A DNA stretch of 46,939 nucleotides, from positions 1 through 46,939 of the forward strand of contig WGAT01000097.1 of the NCBI GenBank assembly GCA_015494715.1, written 5' to 3'. Source of the stretch: Campylobacterota bacterium (GTDB taxonomy: Bacteria > Campylobacterota > Campylobacteria > Campylobacterales > Nitratiruptoraceae). The notes beneath the pieces are model-generated. The model was given only the letters and a program-made list of their open reading frames with translations. It did no database searches and was not told the origin of the DNA. The stretch's first letter is position 1. Each line of letters begins with the position of its first letter. The translations under genes were made by a program, and so were the position numbers. Of the stretch, positions 7,018 to 16,464 are shown one piece after another.

Positions 7018-10000
7018 TCTATCCTCGTGTGCGGAACTTTGCTTTGGTTGATCTCGTCTTGCGTTTTAAAAGTGCCGATCCCTTTCCAGTTGCCCTTACC
7101 CTCAAAGATAACTTCCAAAGGATTGGTGGTGGCGTTTGGATTGTATTTGTTAAAGATAAGCCATCCCGAGGCGTCAAGATCTATCTTTGCGGCATAGGGG
7201 TATTTATTCTTTTTGTATTGTAGGCGTAAGAGCCGAACCCCTTTATGCAAAGGTCCCAAAGTGGCTTTGAGATAGCTGTCTTCTCCTATTAAAAGATCGT
7301 GGCCCTCATGGAGCAGGTGAAATATTTGCCCGTATTGGGTGGTATTGTGCTCTAGGTTGCGATACCAATCGATATCTTCTTCACTCATACTCCCCTCAAT
7401 GGCGGCGGGATCGTTTTTGTTAGGATCGTACACTTCAAAAAAGAGTTTGGTAGTAATAGTGTTCTCTTTTGTTTTAAAAAGAGGGGCATGGAGTCTGCCG
7501 TAATAAAAGTGCAGTGTGCCTGCGGCTACCCCAGAGCCGTTGGTATCGTCTTTGTCTTTGGTAAGGAGTTTGGGCGTTTGTAGAGTAAAGGGGGCGGCGG
7601 GCAAGGAGACGTTGCGATCAAAATTGATTAAAAATCTCAGATGTGCCGAGCCGTTGCGATCTGGTGTAAAGATGGAGTTGTTCAACTCTATCGTAAAGTT
7701 GCCATCGGCTATCGGGGCTTCGCCGTAGCTGTTGGTTGAGATCTCTTTGTACAGGATTTTATGCAGCGGTATGCCGCGATCGGTCGGGGTTATGGGCAGA
7801 GTACCGAATATAAAAGAGGTGTTGGTCTCTTTTGCGAAGCAGCTGTTCATATAATTTTCTACCACTCCGTTTTGGGCGTCTTTGGCCGTGATGTTCAGAT
7901 CCAAGAGGGCCCCCATCGAGAGATCTTTGGAGATATAGGTAAAGTTGGAAGGGGATCGGTCTTGAATCTGGGCGCTGATATCAAAATGGTCGGGTATAAC
8001 GGTGATATAAGTATGGGTTGGCGTGATGAAGCGTTGGCTGTCGGGTGTATCGTTGGCGTCTATGCGGGCGTATTCACTCCCGTTAATCTCGTGGATTATC
8101 ATTTTAAATTTTCCCACATCGATAAATTTATGCTTTTTGGTATCTTTGCCGTCGGCAAAATCGATCGGATCGATGGATATGATGGGATGAGGACATTTTT
8201 TGCTAGGATCGATTATGGAGATATTGACATCAAAACTATCACCTTGGGATTCGTTGTAGTCCAAGGCGGCCACATTGTCGCCCGCTTGAGCGTAGACGGA
8301 GATATTGGCCTCTTTTTTGGCGATAAAGCGGGTGGTGGGCATAGCAAGGGCAAAGTGGTCTGGGCGTACGGCAAAAGCGTCCGAGTTGGAGACCCGGCAC
8401 CACTCTATTGCCGGTAGATTGGGCGGTTTTGGTTTGCATTTGCCGTTGATCCCCGGATTCCAGCAATCGTTCCAGATCATATCGTTGCGTCCGCAATATT
8501 TAAAGGTAAAAAAGAGTTTTCTTTTGGCTCTTGGCCATTTGTTGACCCCTTTTGGCCACTTGTTTGCAGGCAAAAAGAAGCGTCCCGTGGAGAGATCGTA
8601 GTCTTGAATATTGCCAAAAGACCAAAGATCGACCCTGTGCTCTTGGTTGCCTTGAATCTGGACGGTAGAGAGAAAAATTTGAGCCGATACGTTGCGATCT
8701 GGGGCGAGCTGGGTGCGCGCGTCGTTCATCACGATCACGTCAAGATTGATAGGTTTTTCCACTACTTTTGTCGTGATAACATCTTTGTTGGCGATAGGAT
8801 TGGATACGTCATGATCTATGACCGAAAAGGGCCCTTTGATAAGATCGTATCGCTTGACTAGATCGTAGTTGTCCTCGGCCATACACATATAGTCGTAGTA
8901 GGGATAGTTACAACCCCAATCGTCCGTGTGGCGCACTCTGCCCTCATCGTCATACAAGAAATTGAGCCAACACCCCTCTTCGTAGTTGCCGTTTGGTTCA
9001 AAGTAGGGCCATAGCGGATCGTCATGGTCAAAATTGAGACCGGCTCCGGTACGGCTGACAAACCAGCTATCCGTTTTGTTCAGATCATCTTTACCAAGTA
9101 TCGTTTTCCATCCCTTGGCTCCCATCGTATCGGCGTAGGTATAGCTGTCGTCGCTGGGCGCGGGATCTGTTTTGGAGTATTGTCTTTGGTAGTCGCTAAG
9201 ATTTGGATAATTGGACTTGGTCCAAGAGTAGTTGCCTTTGTAGTGGGGGTAGTCTTTTCTGATGGATGGAATGTTGTGCATAGGGGACCCCGACATATAG
9301 CCCGGCTCGTCGCCTATGTCGCCTCGTCCCTCATCGTCGGCTCCCCAAGCGAAGTTATCCTCGTGTATTCCATTTTCATTATCGAAGTAGAGCCCAAAGG
9401 AGCCGTAGGGCCAAATAGGTGCGTTTTGTTCGTGTGGTAAGTAGTAGTGCAAGCCGTACAAGGCGTTGACTTTCTCTTCGATGGTACCGGTGTAGTGGAT
9501 CCACTCCTCTTTGTTCTCTTTTAAAAATTTTCTTACTCTCTCAAAAGTCTTTTCCGTATTGGGTACAAAAGGCCAAAGCCCTAGTTGGGAGCAGGTGTCT
9601 CTTTTGTTGACGAGATCGTTTTTGGTGATGGTCCTTTTGCCATCTAGGGCCAAGAAAAAAGTCCAAGCGTTATGGAGGTCTTGCTGGTACCAGCAGTAGA
9701 CCACAAAGGGTCTTTGTTTGGAGCGGATATTGTTTGATGTACTATTGCGTGAGGCTAGGGCATTGGAGGCTCGAGGATAGATCCAAAAGTGTCCTTTAAT
9801 CTGGCTGCTTGGGAGGATGCTTTGGGGGATATGTTCGCTCAGCGCTTTACAGCTCTTTCCAAGAATCTCTTGGGTTGTGTCTGGTTGGGCGGTTTTGGGC
9901 GGTTTTGGGTATTCTAAATAGCGGTAATCGTCCAAAAGTTTAAGATGCATCGATTCGATAGAGCATATGGCGTCGTTTTGGGCTACGAGGGTGTTGACCT

Positions 10001-12161
10001 TGATTGCTTGGCCATGGTAGCCTTTTCTAAGATGATCCACATCGCAATCTTCGATAGTCGTGGAAGAAAAATCGATGGCAAAAGGGGTACCGATGAGGTT
10101 GATATTGCTAAAAGTATTGCCTAAAAGGTTGATGTTGGCTACTCTGCGGGGTGTGGGCTGATCCTCGGTGACTACTTTGATGGTATGTTTTTTTTGATTG
10201 ATCGCTATTTCAAGAGCCACGAAACCTCTTGAGTTCTCTTTGGCCTCTTTATAGTAGTCGGTAGAGTTTAAAGTATCGTGGTTATAGACGAAGTTGTTGA
10301 ATTTATTTTTAATGGGCAAAGCGATAAGGGTATGTTTTGGGAAGGAGTCGGTACAAAATATCTCAAAACTTTTGTCTATATCGCCAAAAGGGTTGATCAT
10401 ATGAAATCCGGGTGCGAGGTTGTACTTTTGGCAGTAGCTGCACTCTCCAAGAGCCCCCGTATAGTGGATAGTTATATTATTGCCCTTGAGGTCTATGTTT
10501 TTTTCGCTAGAGATTGCTCCGTACCACTGCATATTGTTTACATCGAAAGTGACAGCTTTTTTTGCGTAGAGGTATCCTTTGATATTGGCGTTTGTGGCTT
10601 TGAGCTTAGAGGGCCCTTTGGTATAGATAAAAAGATTGGCGCTTTGGGCGTTGGTATTGATATTGACATTATTGGCTTGGATTTCAAACTTGTCTTGAAC
10701 AAATATCCGTACATTGCCCTCAATGTTTATCGTCAGATCGTTGGCGTCTATGAGCAAGTTGTCAAAGTAGTAGTCGCCGGCTTTGAAATTAAGAGTAAAG
10801 TTTTTTTGAGTCGTGTTCGTTTTGATCTCGTCGTATGAGGAGCTGCTACCGCCTCCAAAAAAGAAGCTAAACATATTTGCAAAAAAATCGGCGAAGCTGG
10901 AGTTGCTTATATCCTCTTCTTTGGTGAGGATGAGATTGCTCAAAGTCATATAGTAGATATTTTTGTTGTTGTAGACCCACGAGGGATGAAAGTTGATGGT
11001 AGCTCCCGGGTGGATCACACTTTTTTTATAGTCGGTTTGCGTGGCGTTGATAGTATCGCCGTTGACTTGGAGTTTAGCCGTCTCTTTGCTAGCGATAAGG
11101 GGAATGGTTAGGGCCAAGAAATTAGGAGCGGCGGTTGAACAAGAGCGCTCCTGATCGCTGTCGCTGGATTTACATTTGATATCGCCGTTTTGTTGCACAA
11201 GAGAGGGGGTATAGAGTGCCAGCGAGCCTATATGATAGATGGAGCGTCCGTCGATGTCGATGGATGCGAGGCTGTTGAGACCGCTTTGAAACTGGGAACA
11301 AAGAGAAAAAGTTGGGGCTTGATCCTCTCCTCGTTTGAGATCATCGTCGATGATGAGCCCAATGGCAGTGTCTCTTTTGAATGTGGCGTTCCCTTGAATA
11401 TTGGAGAGTTTGACAGAAAACTTTTCGTCCTCTTCATATTTTTTATCCCCGATGATTGGTATTTTGAGCATGAGGCTCTCTTGACAGGGTAAGAGTGTGA
11501 GCGTGCCAGATTGTGCCTTGTAATCTTCGCCGGCCGTAGCTGTGAGATTGTGGGTTTGGTAGTGGAAAGTGATTTTTTGCGTAGGCGAAGGATTGGCGGT
11601 GATGTTAAACTCCATAAACCGCTGTCCGCTATTGCCCTCCACTATTTGGGCGTTATTGATGGAGATGGCGGCCGATCTGTTTGCTCCTTGGACGTTTATC
11701 TCTGCTACCGAGCTGTCTTGCCATTCCCAGTCATTATAGTATCCGTGGGCCGTGTTGTGGACGTTGCCGCTTTTGATGGCCTTTGCTTTGAGCCGTACGA
11801 TAAAAATGAAATTGTTTGGTCTTTTAGAAACGGTGTCGCATTGGAGATATTTGGCTCCGTCCTCATCGTCAACGAGTCCGCATCGGATTTTTTTGAGGTT
11901 ATTGTTTTGGACTCGCACACTTGTGAATTTAAAGGCGTTTTTTGTTGTATGCCAATCGTCTGCGGCTTTATCCGTGTATGTTTCGATCCCGTCTCTCATA
12001 ACGATGCGCTGTTTTTGGCCGCTCGTATTTTTTACGGTGATTTCGAATGTGACGTTCTCACAAATTTTGGGTTGGCTAGATTGTTTTAACTCCTTTTTTA
12101 TCAAGATAGGGGCCGCCCCTATCGATAGAGCAAAAAGTATAGGGATAAAAATCCATCGCAT
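7011..12161 (-). CDS. Giant MshQ-like surface protein (Calx-beta and DUF6701-like regions)
   Basis: A 1716-residue exported protein with signal peptide MRWIFIPILFALSIGAA. Regions seen: a DUF11-like beta domain (about 26-158); a Calx-beta domain (about 162-274, with VEGNSGQ and ending GLIIDDD); an Asn-rich beta-helical-looking stretch (NVNINTNAQSANLFIYTKG); a Cys- and Trp-rich central region (PFVVYCWYQQ, EEGCWLNF); and, after SDAFAVRPDHFAL, a C-terminal part like the DUF6701 region of MshQ, a protein of MSHA-type pilus loci. It is likely a pilus-tip or surface adhesin displayed by the pseudopilins encoded just downstream. The ATG at 12161 (AAAGGA six bases before) is preferred to an upstream TTG inside proC. 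The middle third matches no family I can name with confidence. Confidence 0.75.
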   Translation of the reverse strand: MRWIFIPILFALSIGAAPILIKKELKQSSQPKICENVTFEITVKNTSGQKQRIVMRDGIETYTDKAADDWHTTKNAFKFTSVRVQNNNLKKIRCGLVDDEDGAKYLQCDTVSKRPNNFIFIVRLKAKAIKSGNVHNTAHGYYNDWEWQDSSVAEINVQGANRSAAISINNAQIVEGNSGQRFMEFNITANPSPTQKITFHYQTHNLTATAGEDYKAQSGTLTLLPCQESLMLKIPIIGDKKYEEDEKFSVKLSNIQGNATFKRDTAIGLIIDDDLKRGEDQAPTFSLCSQFQSGLNSLASIDIDGRSIYHIGSLALYTPSLVQQNGDIKCKSSDSDQERSCSTAAPNFLALTIPLIASKETAKLQVNGDTINATQTDYKKSVIHPGATINFHPSWVYNNKNIYYMTLSNLILTKEEDISNSSFADFFANMFSFFFGGGSSSSYDEIKTNTTQKNFTLNFKAGDYYFDNLLIDANDLTINIEGNVRIFVQDKFEIQANNVNINTNAQSANLFIYTKGPSKLKATNANIKGYLYAKKAVTFDVNNMQWYGAISSEKNIDLKGNNITIHYTGALGECSYCQKYNLAPGFHMINPFGDIDKSFEIFCTDSFPKHTLIALPIKNKFNNFVYNHDTLNSTDYYKEAKENSRGFVALEIAINQKKHTIKVVTEDQPTPRRVANINLLGNTFSNINLIGTPFAIDFSSTTIEDCDVDHLRKGYHGQAIKVNTLVAQNDAICSIESMHLKLLDDYRYLEYPKPPKTAQPDTTQEILGKSCKALSEHIPQSILPSSQIKGHFWIYPRASNALASRNSTSNNIRSKQRPFVVYCWYQQDLHNAWTFFLALDGKRTITKNDLVNKRDTCSQLGLWPFVPNTEKTFERVRKFLKENKEEWIHYTGTIEEKVNALYGLHYYLPHEQNAPIWPYGSFGLYFDNENGIHEDNFAWGADDEGRGDIGDEPGYMSGSPMHNIPSIRKDYPHYKGNYSWTKSNYPNLSDYQRQYSKTDPAPSDDSYTYADTMGAKGWKTILGKDDLNKTDSWFVSRTGAGLNFDHDDPLWPYFEPNGNYEEGCWLNFLYDDEGRVRHTDDWGCNYPYYDYMCMAEDNYDLVKRYDLIKGPFSVIDHDVSNPIANKDVITTKVVEKPINLDVIVMNDARTQLAPDRNVSAQIFLSTVQIQGNQEHRVDLWSFGNIQDYDLSTGRFFLPANKWPKGVNKWPRAKRKLFFTFKYCGRNDMIWNDCWNPGINGKCKPKPPNLPAIEWCRVSNSDAFAVRPDHFALAMPTTRFIAKKEANISVYAQAGDNVAALDYNESQGDSFDVNISIIDPSKKCPHPIISIDPIDFADGKDTKKHKFIDVGKFKMIIHEINGSEYARIDANDTPDSQRFITPTHTYITVIPDHFDISAQIQDRSPSNFTYISKDLSMGALLDLNITAKDAQNGVVENYMNSCFAKETNTSFIFGTLPITPTDRGIPLHKILYKEISTNSYGEAPIADGNFTIELNNSIFTPDRNGSAHLRFLINFDRNVSLPAAPFTLQTPKLLTKDKDDTNGSGVAAGTLHFYYGRLHAPLFKTKENTITTKLFFEVYDPNKNDPAAIEGSMSEEDIDWYRNLEHNTTQYGQIFHLLHEGHDLLIGEDSYLKATLGPLHKGVRLLRLQYKKNKYPYAAKIDLDASGWLIFNKYNPNATTNPLEVIFEGKGNWKGIGTFKTQDEINQSKVPHTRIEW

Positions 12162-12171
12162 TATTGTTCCT

Positions 12172-12927
12172 TTAGTGTTGTGTCCTTTCAAAAGCTTTTG
12201 TGACGGCTTCTATAAAGGCGGCTCGCACCCCTTTATCTTCTAAAGCTTTGTATCCGGCGGCAGTGGTGCCAGCCGGACTCATCACCTTGTCTTTAATCAA
12301 AGCAGGGTGCTCATCGGCAATGGAAGAGAAGCTAAAAAAGAGTCCTTCTACCAGCCTTTTTGCATCTTCTCTTTTTAGGCCGCAAGCTACCCCTCCATCC
12401 ATTAAGGCTTCTGCAACCTGAGCTAAAAAAGCCGGACCGCTGCCTGCAATCGCCGTAGCTATGTCGAGCTCTTTTTCACTATTGAGCCATATCGTACGGC
12501 CGATAGCTTGAAAAAGCTTTATTGCAACCTCTTTTGCCTCCAAATCGCCTGTTAAAGAGGTAGTGGAGGCTCTTCTGGTCGCCGCGATATTTGGCATCGC
12601 TCTGACATAGCTCTTGGCCCATATGGCTTGGCGAAGCGTAGCAAGAGGCGTACCGGCGAGTATCGAGATCAAAATCTTGGCAGTACCCCGAAGATGGCTG
12701 GCAACCTCTTCCAAGGCGTTTGGTTTGACGGCAAGAATCACTTTTTTGCCTTCGATATAAAGATTTTCTTGGAGCAAACTCGTTTGAACGGAGTATAAGG
12801 ATGCGATCCTTTTTAATTTCTTTTCATTTCTCCCGGCCACTTCTACAAAGATCATTTCCATATTAGCTTTTTTTAAACCACTCAAGATGGCTTCAGCCAT
12901 CTCTCCATATCCTATTATCGTCAACAT
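12172..12927 (-). CDS. proC: Pyrroline-5-carboxylate reductase
   Basis: ProC performs the last step of proline synthesis, reducing 1-pyrroline-5-carboxylate with NAD(P)H. The N-terminal Rossmann motif is IGYGEMAEAIL. Family motifs follow: AVKPNALEEV, SILAGTPL, RAMPNIAA and the C-terminal signature SPAGTTAAGYKALEDKGVR. At 251 residues it is a little shorter than the usual 265-275. AAGGAT lies just before the ATG. It stands first in a minus-strand series whose next member, ten bases downstream, is the giant MshQ-like gene, so a housekeeping gene drives or shares the surface-protein transcript. Confidence 0.95.
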   Translation of the reverse strand: MLTIIGYGEMAEAILSGLKKANMEMIFVEVAGRNEKKLKRIASLYSVQTSLLQENLYIEGKKVILAVKPNALEEVASHLRGTAKILISILAGTPLATLRQAIWAKSYVRAMPNIAATRRASTTSLTGDLEAKEVAIKLFQAIGRTIWLNSEKELDIATAIAGSGPAFLAQVAEALMDGGVACGLKREDAKRLVEGLFFSFSSIADEHPALIKDKVMSPAGTTAAGYKALEDKGVRAAFIEAVTKAFERTQH

Positions 12928-12961
12928 GGCAATCCTTTTTTAGATTTGAATTTGCGATGTA

Positions 12962-12967
12962 ATTGTA
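12962..12967 (-). promoter_or_regulatory. -10 box (TACAAT) for the proC operon
   Basis: TACAAT on the minus strand, about 35 bases before the proC ATG in the 86-base divergent region shared with bamD. No -35 box is clear. Confidence 0.5.
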
Positions 12968-12987
12968 TCAGAGCGGATAAAATTTGT

Positions 12988-12993
12988 TATAAT
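12988..12993 (+). promoter_or_regulatory. -10 box (TATAAT) for bamD-lon
   Basis: A perfect TATAAT 20 bases before the bamD ATG predicts transcription starting near 13000 and a leader of about 14 bases containing the AGAGGT ribosome site. Confidence 0.6.
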
Positions 12994-13013
12994 TGATTGA
13001 AAAAAGAGGTAGT

Positions 13014-13655
13014 ATGAAAAGAGTCCAGATTGCGGGGATTTTGGCGCTACTGCTTTGGATGGGCGGTTGCTCTTCCAAAAACGGCCCCGAATATAATAAA
13101 AGCGATATTTATTGGTACCAAAAGATGGTTCATTATGTAAGCACGGGGGAGCTTGATAAAGCCGATGACTATTTTACCTCGTTGCAAAGCGAACATTTTG
13201 CCTCGCCTCTGCTCAAAGAGGCGATGTTGATTTTAGCTCAGGCTCATATGGACGAGGAGGAGTATCTTTTGGCCAAATACTATTTGGATGAGTATATCAA
13301 GCGCTTTGGCGATCCAAAAAGCATCCAGTTCGCCAAGTTTTTAAAGATTAAAGCCTCTTTTTTGGCTTTTAAAAATATCAACAGAGACCAAAAACTTTTG
13401 CAAGAAACTATCCAAGAGGCCAAGAAGTATAAACAAGAGTATCCATCCAGTGAATTTTTGCCGATGGTCGATACGATTTTGACTAAACTAACGATGGCTC
13501 AATATGTGCTGGACGAAGAGATCGCTGCGCTTTATGAGCGACGGGATAAGCCAAAAGCCGCAAAATTTTATCGTGACCGCTTGAAAAACTCATGGGTTAA
13601 AAAATCGCAAATCGAAGTACCTAAAAAATGGTACGACTATCTTATTAATTGGTAG
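13014..13655 (+). CDS. bamD: Outer-membrane assembly lipoprotein BamD
   Basis: BamD is the TPR lipoprotein partner of BamA that inserts beta-barrel proteins into the outer membrane. The lipoprotein signal ends in LLLWMGGC, with the lipidated Cys at residue 19. After [18 protein letters not shown] the rest is alpha-helical with TPR-like repeats ([20 protein letters not shown]). The length of 213 residues is near the family norm. The ATG at 13014 has AGAGGT just upstream; an in-frame TTG at 12993 overlaps the -10 box and is rejected. lon follows after 11 bases, a common arrangement in this phylum. Confidence 0.88.
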   Translation: MKRVQIAGILALLLWMGGCSSKNGPEYNKSDIYWYQKMVHYVSTGELDKADDYFTSLQSEHFASPLLKEAMLILAQAHMDEEEYLLAKYYLDEYIKRFGDPKSIQFAKFLKIKASFLAFKNINRDQKLLQETIQEAKKYKQEYPSSEFLPMVDTILTKLTMAQYVLDEEIAALYERRDKPKAAKFYRDRLKNSWVKKSQIEVPKKWYDYLINW

Positions 13656-13666
13656 GGGGAGAATAT

Positions 13667-16084
13667 ATGAATTTGAGTGATTATAGCGCTTTTCCAACGA
13701 CGCTGCCCATAATCGTCGAGGACGATATGTTTTTATATCCTTTTATGATTTCACCCATATTTATCAGTGAGGAGGCCAATATCGCAGCGGCCGAAAAAGC
13801 GATTAAAGACAATAGCCTCATCCTCGTAGCACCCTCTAAGGAGGGGCGTGAGGGGGAGCGTAGTTTTGATGCCATCTATCCGGCTGGAGTGATCGGCTCG
13901 ATCATGCGAAAGGTCAATTTGCCAGATGGGCGGGTGAAGCTGCTCTTCCAAGGGCTCGCACGGGGTAAGATCATTGAAAAGGTGAGCCAAAAACCTATGA
14001 CGGCGGTGGTGGATGTGATTGAGTCCAAGCCCTATAACGAGATTAGGATAGAAGCGCTTTTGGAGGTGCTCAGAGAAAAGATCCGAACACTTGCCAGCGT
14101 CAATAGCTCCTTTCCGCAAGATCTAATTAAGACTATCGAAGAAAATCACGAACCAAACCGCATCGCCGATCTGGTGAGCTCCGTGCTCAAGCTCAAAAAA
14201 GATCGGGCCTACGAGATGTTCGTGGAAGAGGATGTGGAGAAGCGCCTCATGCTGCTTATCGATGCGGTGAGTGAGGAGATTGAGCAGAGCAAGCTCCAGC
14301 GTGAGATCAAATCCAAGGTAAGCTCCAAGATGGAGCAGGCCAACAGGGAGTATTTCCTCAAAGAGCAGCTCAAGCAGATCCAAAAAGAGCTGGGCGTTGA
14401 TACCCAAAAAGAGGAGGAGGTAGAGGAGTACCGCAAAAAGCTCGAAAAGATCAAGCCCTATCTTACCGAAGAGGCCTACAAAGAGATCAAGAAGCAGATC
14501 GACCGGTATGCCAGGATGCATCCAGACAGCGCCGAAGCGGTGGTAATCCAGACCTATTTAGACTGGGTACTAGAGATCCCTTTTGGCAAATACTCCAAAA
14601 AAAAGCTGGACATCCAAGATGTGAAACGAGAGCTGGACAAAGACCATTATGGTCTGGAAAAGGCAAAAGAGCGGATCGTGGAGTACTTCGCCGTCAAGGA
14701 GCTAATGGAGCTTCGAGGCATCAAAAAAGAAAAAGGCAGCGGGGCGATCCTATGTTTTGCGGGGCCTCCGGGGATAGGAAAGACCTCTTTGGCTAACTCC
14801 ATCGCCAAAGCCCTCAAGCGTCCGCTCGTGCGTATCGCCTTGGGTGGGCTCGAGGATGTAAGCGAGCTACGAGGCCATAGGCGCACCTACATCGGAGCTA
14901 TGCCAGGACGTATCGTCCAAGGACTCATCGACGCCAAAGAGATGGATCCGGTGATGGTGCTAGACGAGATCGACAAAGTGGGTCGCAGTATGCGAGGCGA
15001 TCCCACATCCGTACTGCTGGAGATCCTCGATCCTGAGCAAAATACGCATTTTAGGGACTACTATCTCAATTTCAGCATCGATCTTAGCAACGTGATATTC
15101 ATCGCTACGGCCAACGATATCGGCTATATTCCAGCACCATTACGGGATAGGATGGAGTTTATATTCCTCAGCTCCTACACCCCAAGCGAGAAGCTTGAGA
15201 TAGCCAGACGCTATCTGATCCCACAAGAGATCAAAAAGCATGGGCTCAAAAAGAGCGAGATATCCATCTCTAAAACAGCTTTGGAGACCATCATCGAAAA
15301 ATATACCAGAGAAGCGGGTGTGCGAAACCTGCGCCGTCGCATTGCCGATATCGTGCGAAAGGTGGCCAAAGAGCTGCTCGAGCACCCTGAGATCAAAAAG
15401 GTCTCCATCACCGTCAAGAATCTCAGTAAATATCTGGACAAGCCGGTTTTCGAGATCGAGGAGGCTGAAAAAGAGCCCCAAGTTGGCGTGGTCAACGGTC
15501 TGGCTTGGACGGCGGTGGGAGGAGATGTACTCAAGATTGAGTCGATCAAACTCAAAGGCAAAGGAGCCTTACAACTAACGGGAAGTTTGGGTGAGGTGAT
15601 GAAAGAGTCGGCTAGAATTGCGTACAGCGTAGTCAAATACCTCATCGATCAAGGCAAGATCACGATCGAGCAAGAGGTGATCCCAAAAACCATCAAAGAA
15701 AAAGAGGAAAATATCAAAGTGGATCCTAGCGAGGTCTACAGACGCTACGATATCCATCTCCATATCCCAGAGGGTGCCACGCCAAAAGATGGCCCAAGTG
15801 CCGGAATCACGATGGCTACCTCCATCGCTTCACTCCTAAGTGAGCGTAAAGTGCGTCCCGATGTGGCGATGACGGGAGAGTTGACGCTAACGGGTAAAGT
15901 GCTTCCAATCGGAGGGCTTAAGGAAAAATTGATCGCCGCCTACAAAGCAAAGATCAAGAAAGTCCTGATCCCTAAGAAAAATTATGATAGAGACCTAGAG
16001 GATATCCCGACTGAGGTAGTGGAGAATATGCAAATCGTACCGGTCACCCATATTGACGAGGTAATCAAAGAAGCTCTTCTTTGA
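13667..16084 (+). CDS. lon: ATP-dependent protease Lon
   Basis: Lon degrades misfolded and regulatory proteins in the cytoplasm. Domains in order (805 residues): N-terminal LON substrate domain, a charged coiled coil (about 200-290), the AAA+ module with Walker A GPPGIGKT (about 366-373) and Walker [12 protein letters not shown], then the S16 protease domain with catalytic Ser in PKDGPSAG (about 711) and catalytic Lys 43 residues later in GGLKEK (about 754), the same spacing as in E. coli. The ATG at 13667 follows GGGGGAG; an upstream TTG inside bamD is unlikely. It ends six bases from the convergent receiver gene, with an imperfect inverted repeat at the junction (16080-16101). Confidence 0.97.
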   Translation: MNLSDYSAFPTTLPIIVEDDMFLYPFMISPIFISEEANIAAAEKAIKDNSLILVAPSKEGREGERSFDAIYPAGVIGSIMRKVNLPDGRVKLLFQGLARGKIIEKVSQKPMTAVVDVIESKPYNEIRIEALLEVLREKIRTLASVNSSFPQDLIKTIEENHEPNRIADLVSSVLKLKKDRAYEMFVEEDVEKRLMLLIDAVSEEIEQSKLQREIKSKVSSKMEQANREYFLKEQLKQIQKELGVDTQKEEEVEEYRKKLEKIKPYLTEEAYKEIKKQIDRYARMHPDSAEAVVIQTYLDWVLEIPFGKYSKKKLDIQDVKRELDKDHYGLEKAKERIVEYFAVKELMELRGIKKEKGSGAILCFAGPPGIGKTSLANSIAKALKRPLVRIALGGLEDVSELRGHRRTYIGAMPGRIVQGLIDAKEMDPVMVLDEIDKVGRSMRGDPTSVLLEILDPEQNTHFRDYYLNFSIDLSNVIFIATANDIGYIPAPLRDRMEFIFLSSYTPSEKLEIARRYLIPQEIKKHGLKKSEISISKTALETIIEKYTREAGVRNLRRRIADIVRKVAKELLEHPEIKKVSITVKNLSKYLDKPVFEIEEAEKEPQVGVVNGLAWTAVGGDVLKIESIKLKGKGALQLTGSLGEVMKESARIAYSVVKYLIDQGKITIEQEVIPKTIKEKEENIKVDPSEVYRRYDIHLHIPEGATPKDGPSAGITMATSIASLLSERKVRPDVAMTGELTLTGKVLPIGGLKEKLIAAYKAKIKKVLIPKKNYDRDLEDIPTEVVENMQIVPVTHIDEVIKEALL

Positions 16085-16089
16085 GCGCC

Positions 16090-16464
16090 TCAAAGCGTCA
16101 AAAACCGGTCGATTTTTTGATTGAGTTCTTGTTCTTTGATAGGTTTGTTAATAAAGTCGTTGGCGCCCGCATCGATCGCCTTGCCTTTTTGTGTTTCGTC
16201 GGTACTAAGGGCGATGACGGGAATTTTGCTAAATCTTGGATCTTTTTTCATATACTTCAGCGTTTCGATACCATCAAGACGAGGCATAAGAATATCGAGT
16301 AGTACAAAATCCACATCGGGATTTTTATTTAAAATTTCTAGAGCCTCTTGACCATCTTTCGCCTCTAGCGTTTCGTACACCTTGGGGTTTTTCCTCAAAA
16401 TGGTCTCTAAAAGCTTCCTGTTGATGATATCGTCATCCACATAGAGAATTTTTAACTGGTTCAT
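16090..16464 (-). CDS. Stand-alone CheY-like response regulator receiver
   Basis: A single receiver domain of 124 residues without an output domain. The acidic pocket is D10-D11-D12, the phosphorylation site D57 (FVLLDILMPRLDG), the switch residue T88 (ALSTDE) and the conserved K107-P108 (INKPI). It overlaps the stop of the hybrid kinase gene (ATGA), so the two are made together. It probably takes phosphate from the kinase or the HPt protein and acts by protein contact, for example on a motor, another kinase or an enzyme. The target cannot be told from the sequence. Confidence 0.9.
   Translation of the reverse strand: MNQLKILYVDDDIINRKLLETILRKNPKVYETLEAKDGQEALEILNKNPDVDFVLLDILMPRLDGIETLKYMKKDPRFSKIPVIALSTDETQKGKAIDAGANDFINKPIKEQELNQKIDRFLTL

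Noticed and set aside
7761-8417. A 218-residue plus-strand frame inside the MshQ-like gene
   Set aside because: It lies antisense to a continuous 1716-codon gene with clear domains, and its product shows no recognisable family; other long frames opposite this gene are the same effect.
12162-12191. An N-terminal extension of the MshQ-like protein from a TTG within proC
   Set aside because: The ATG at 12161 has a ribosome site and begins a proper signal peptide; the extension would place polar residues before it.
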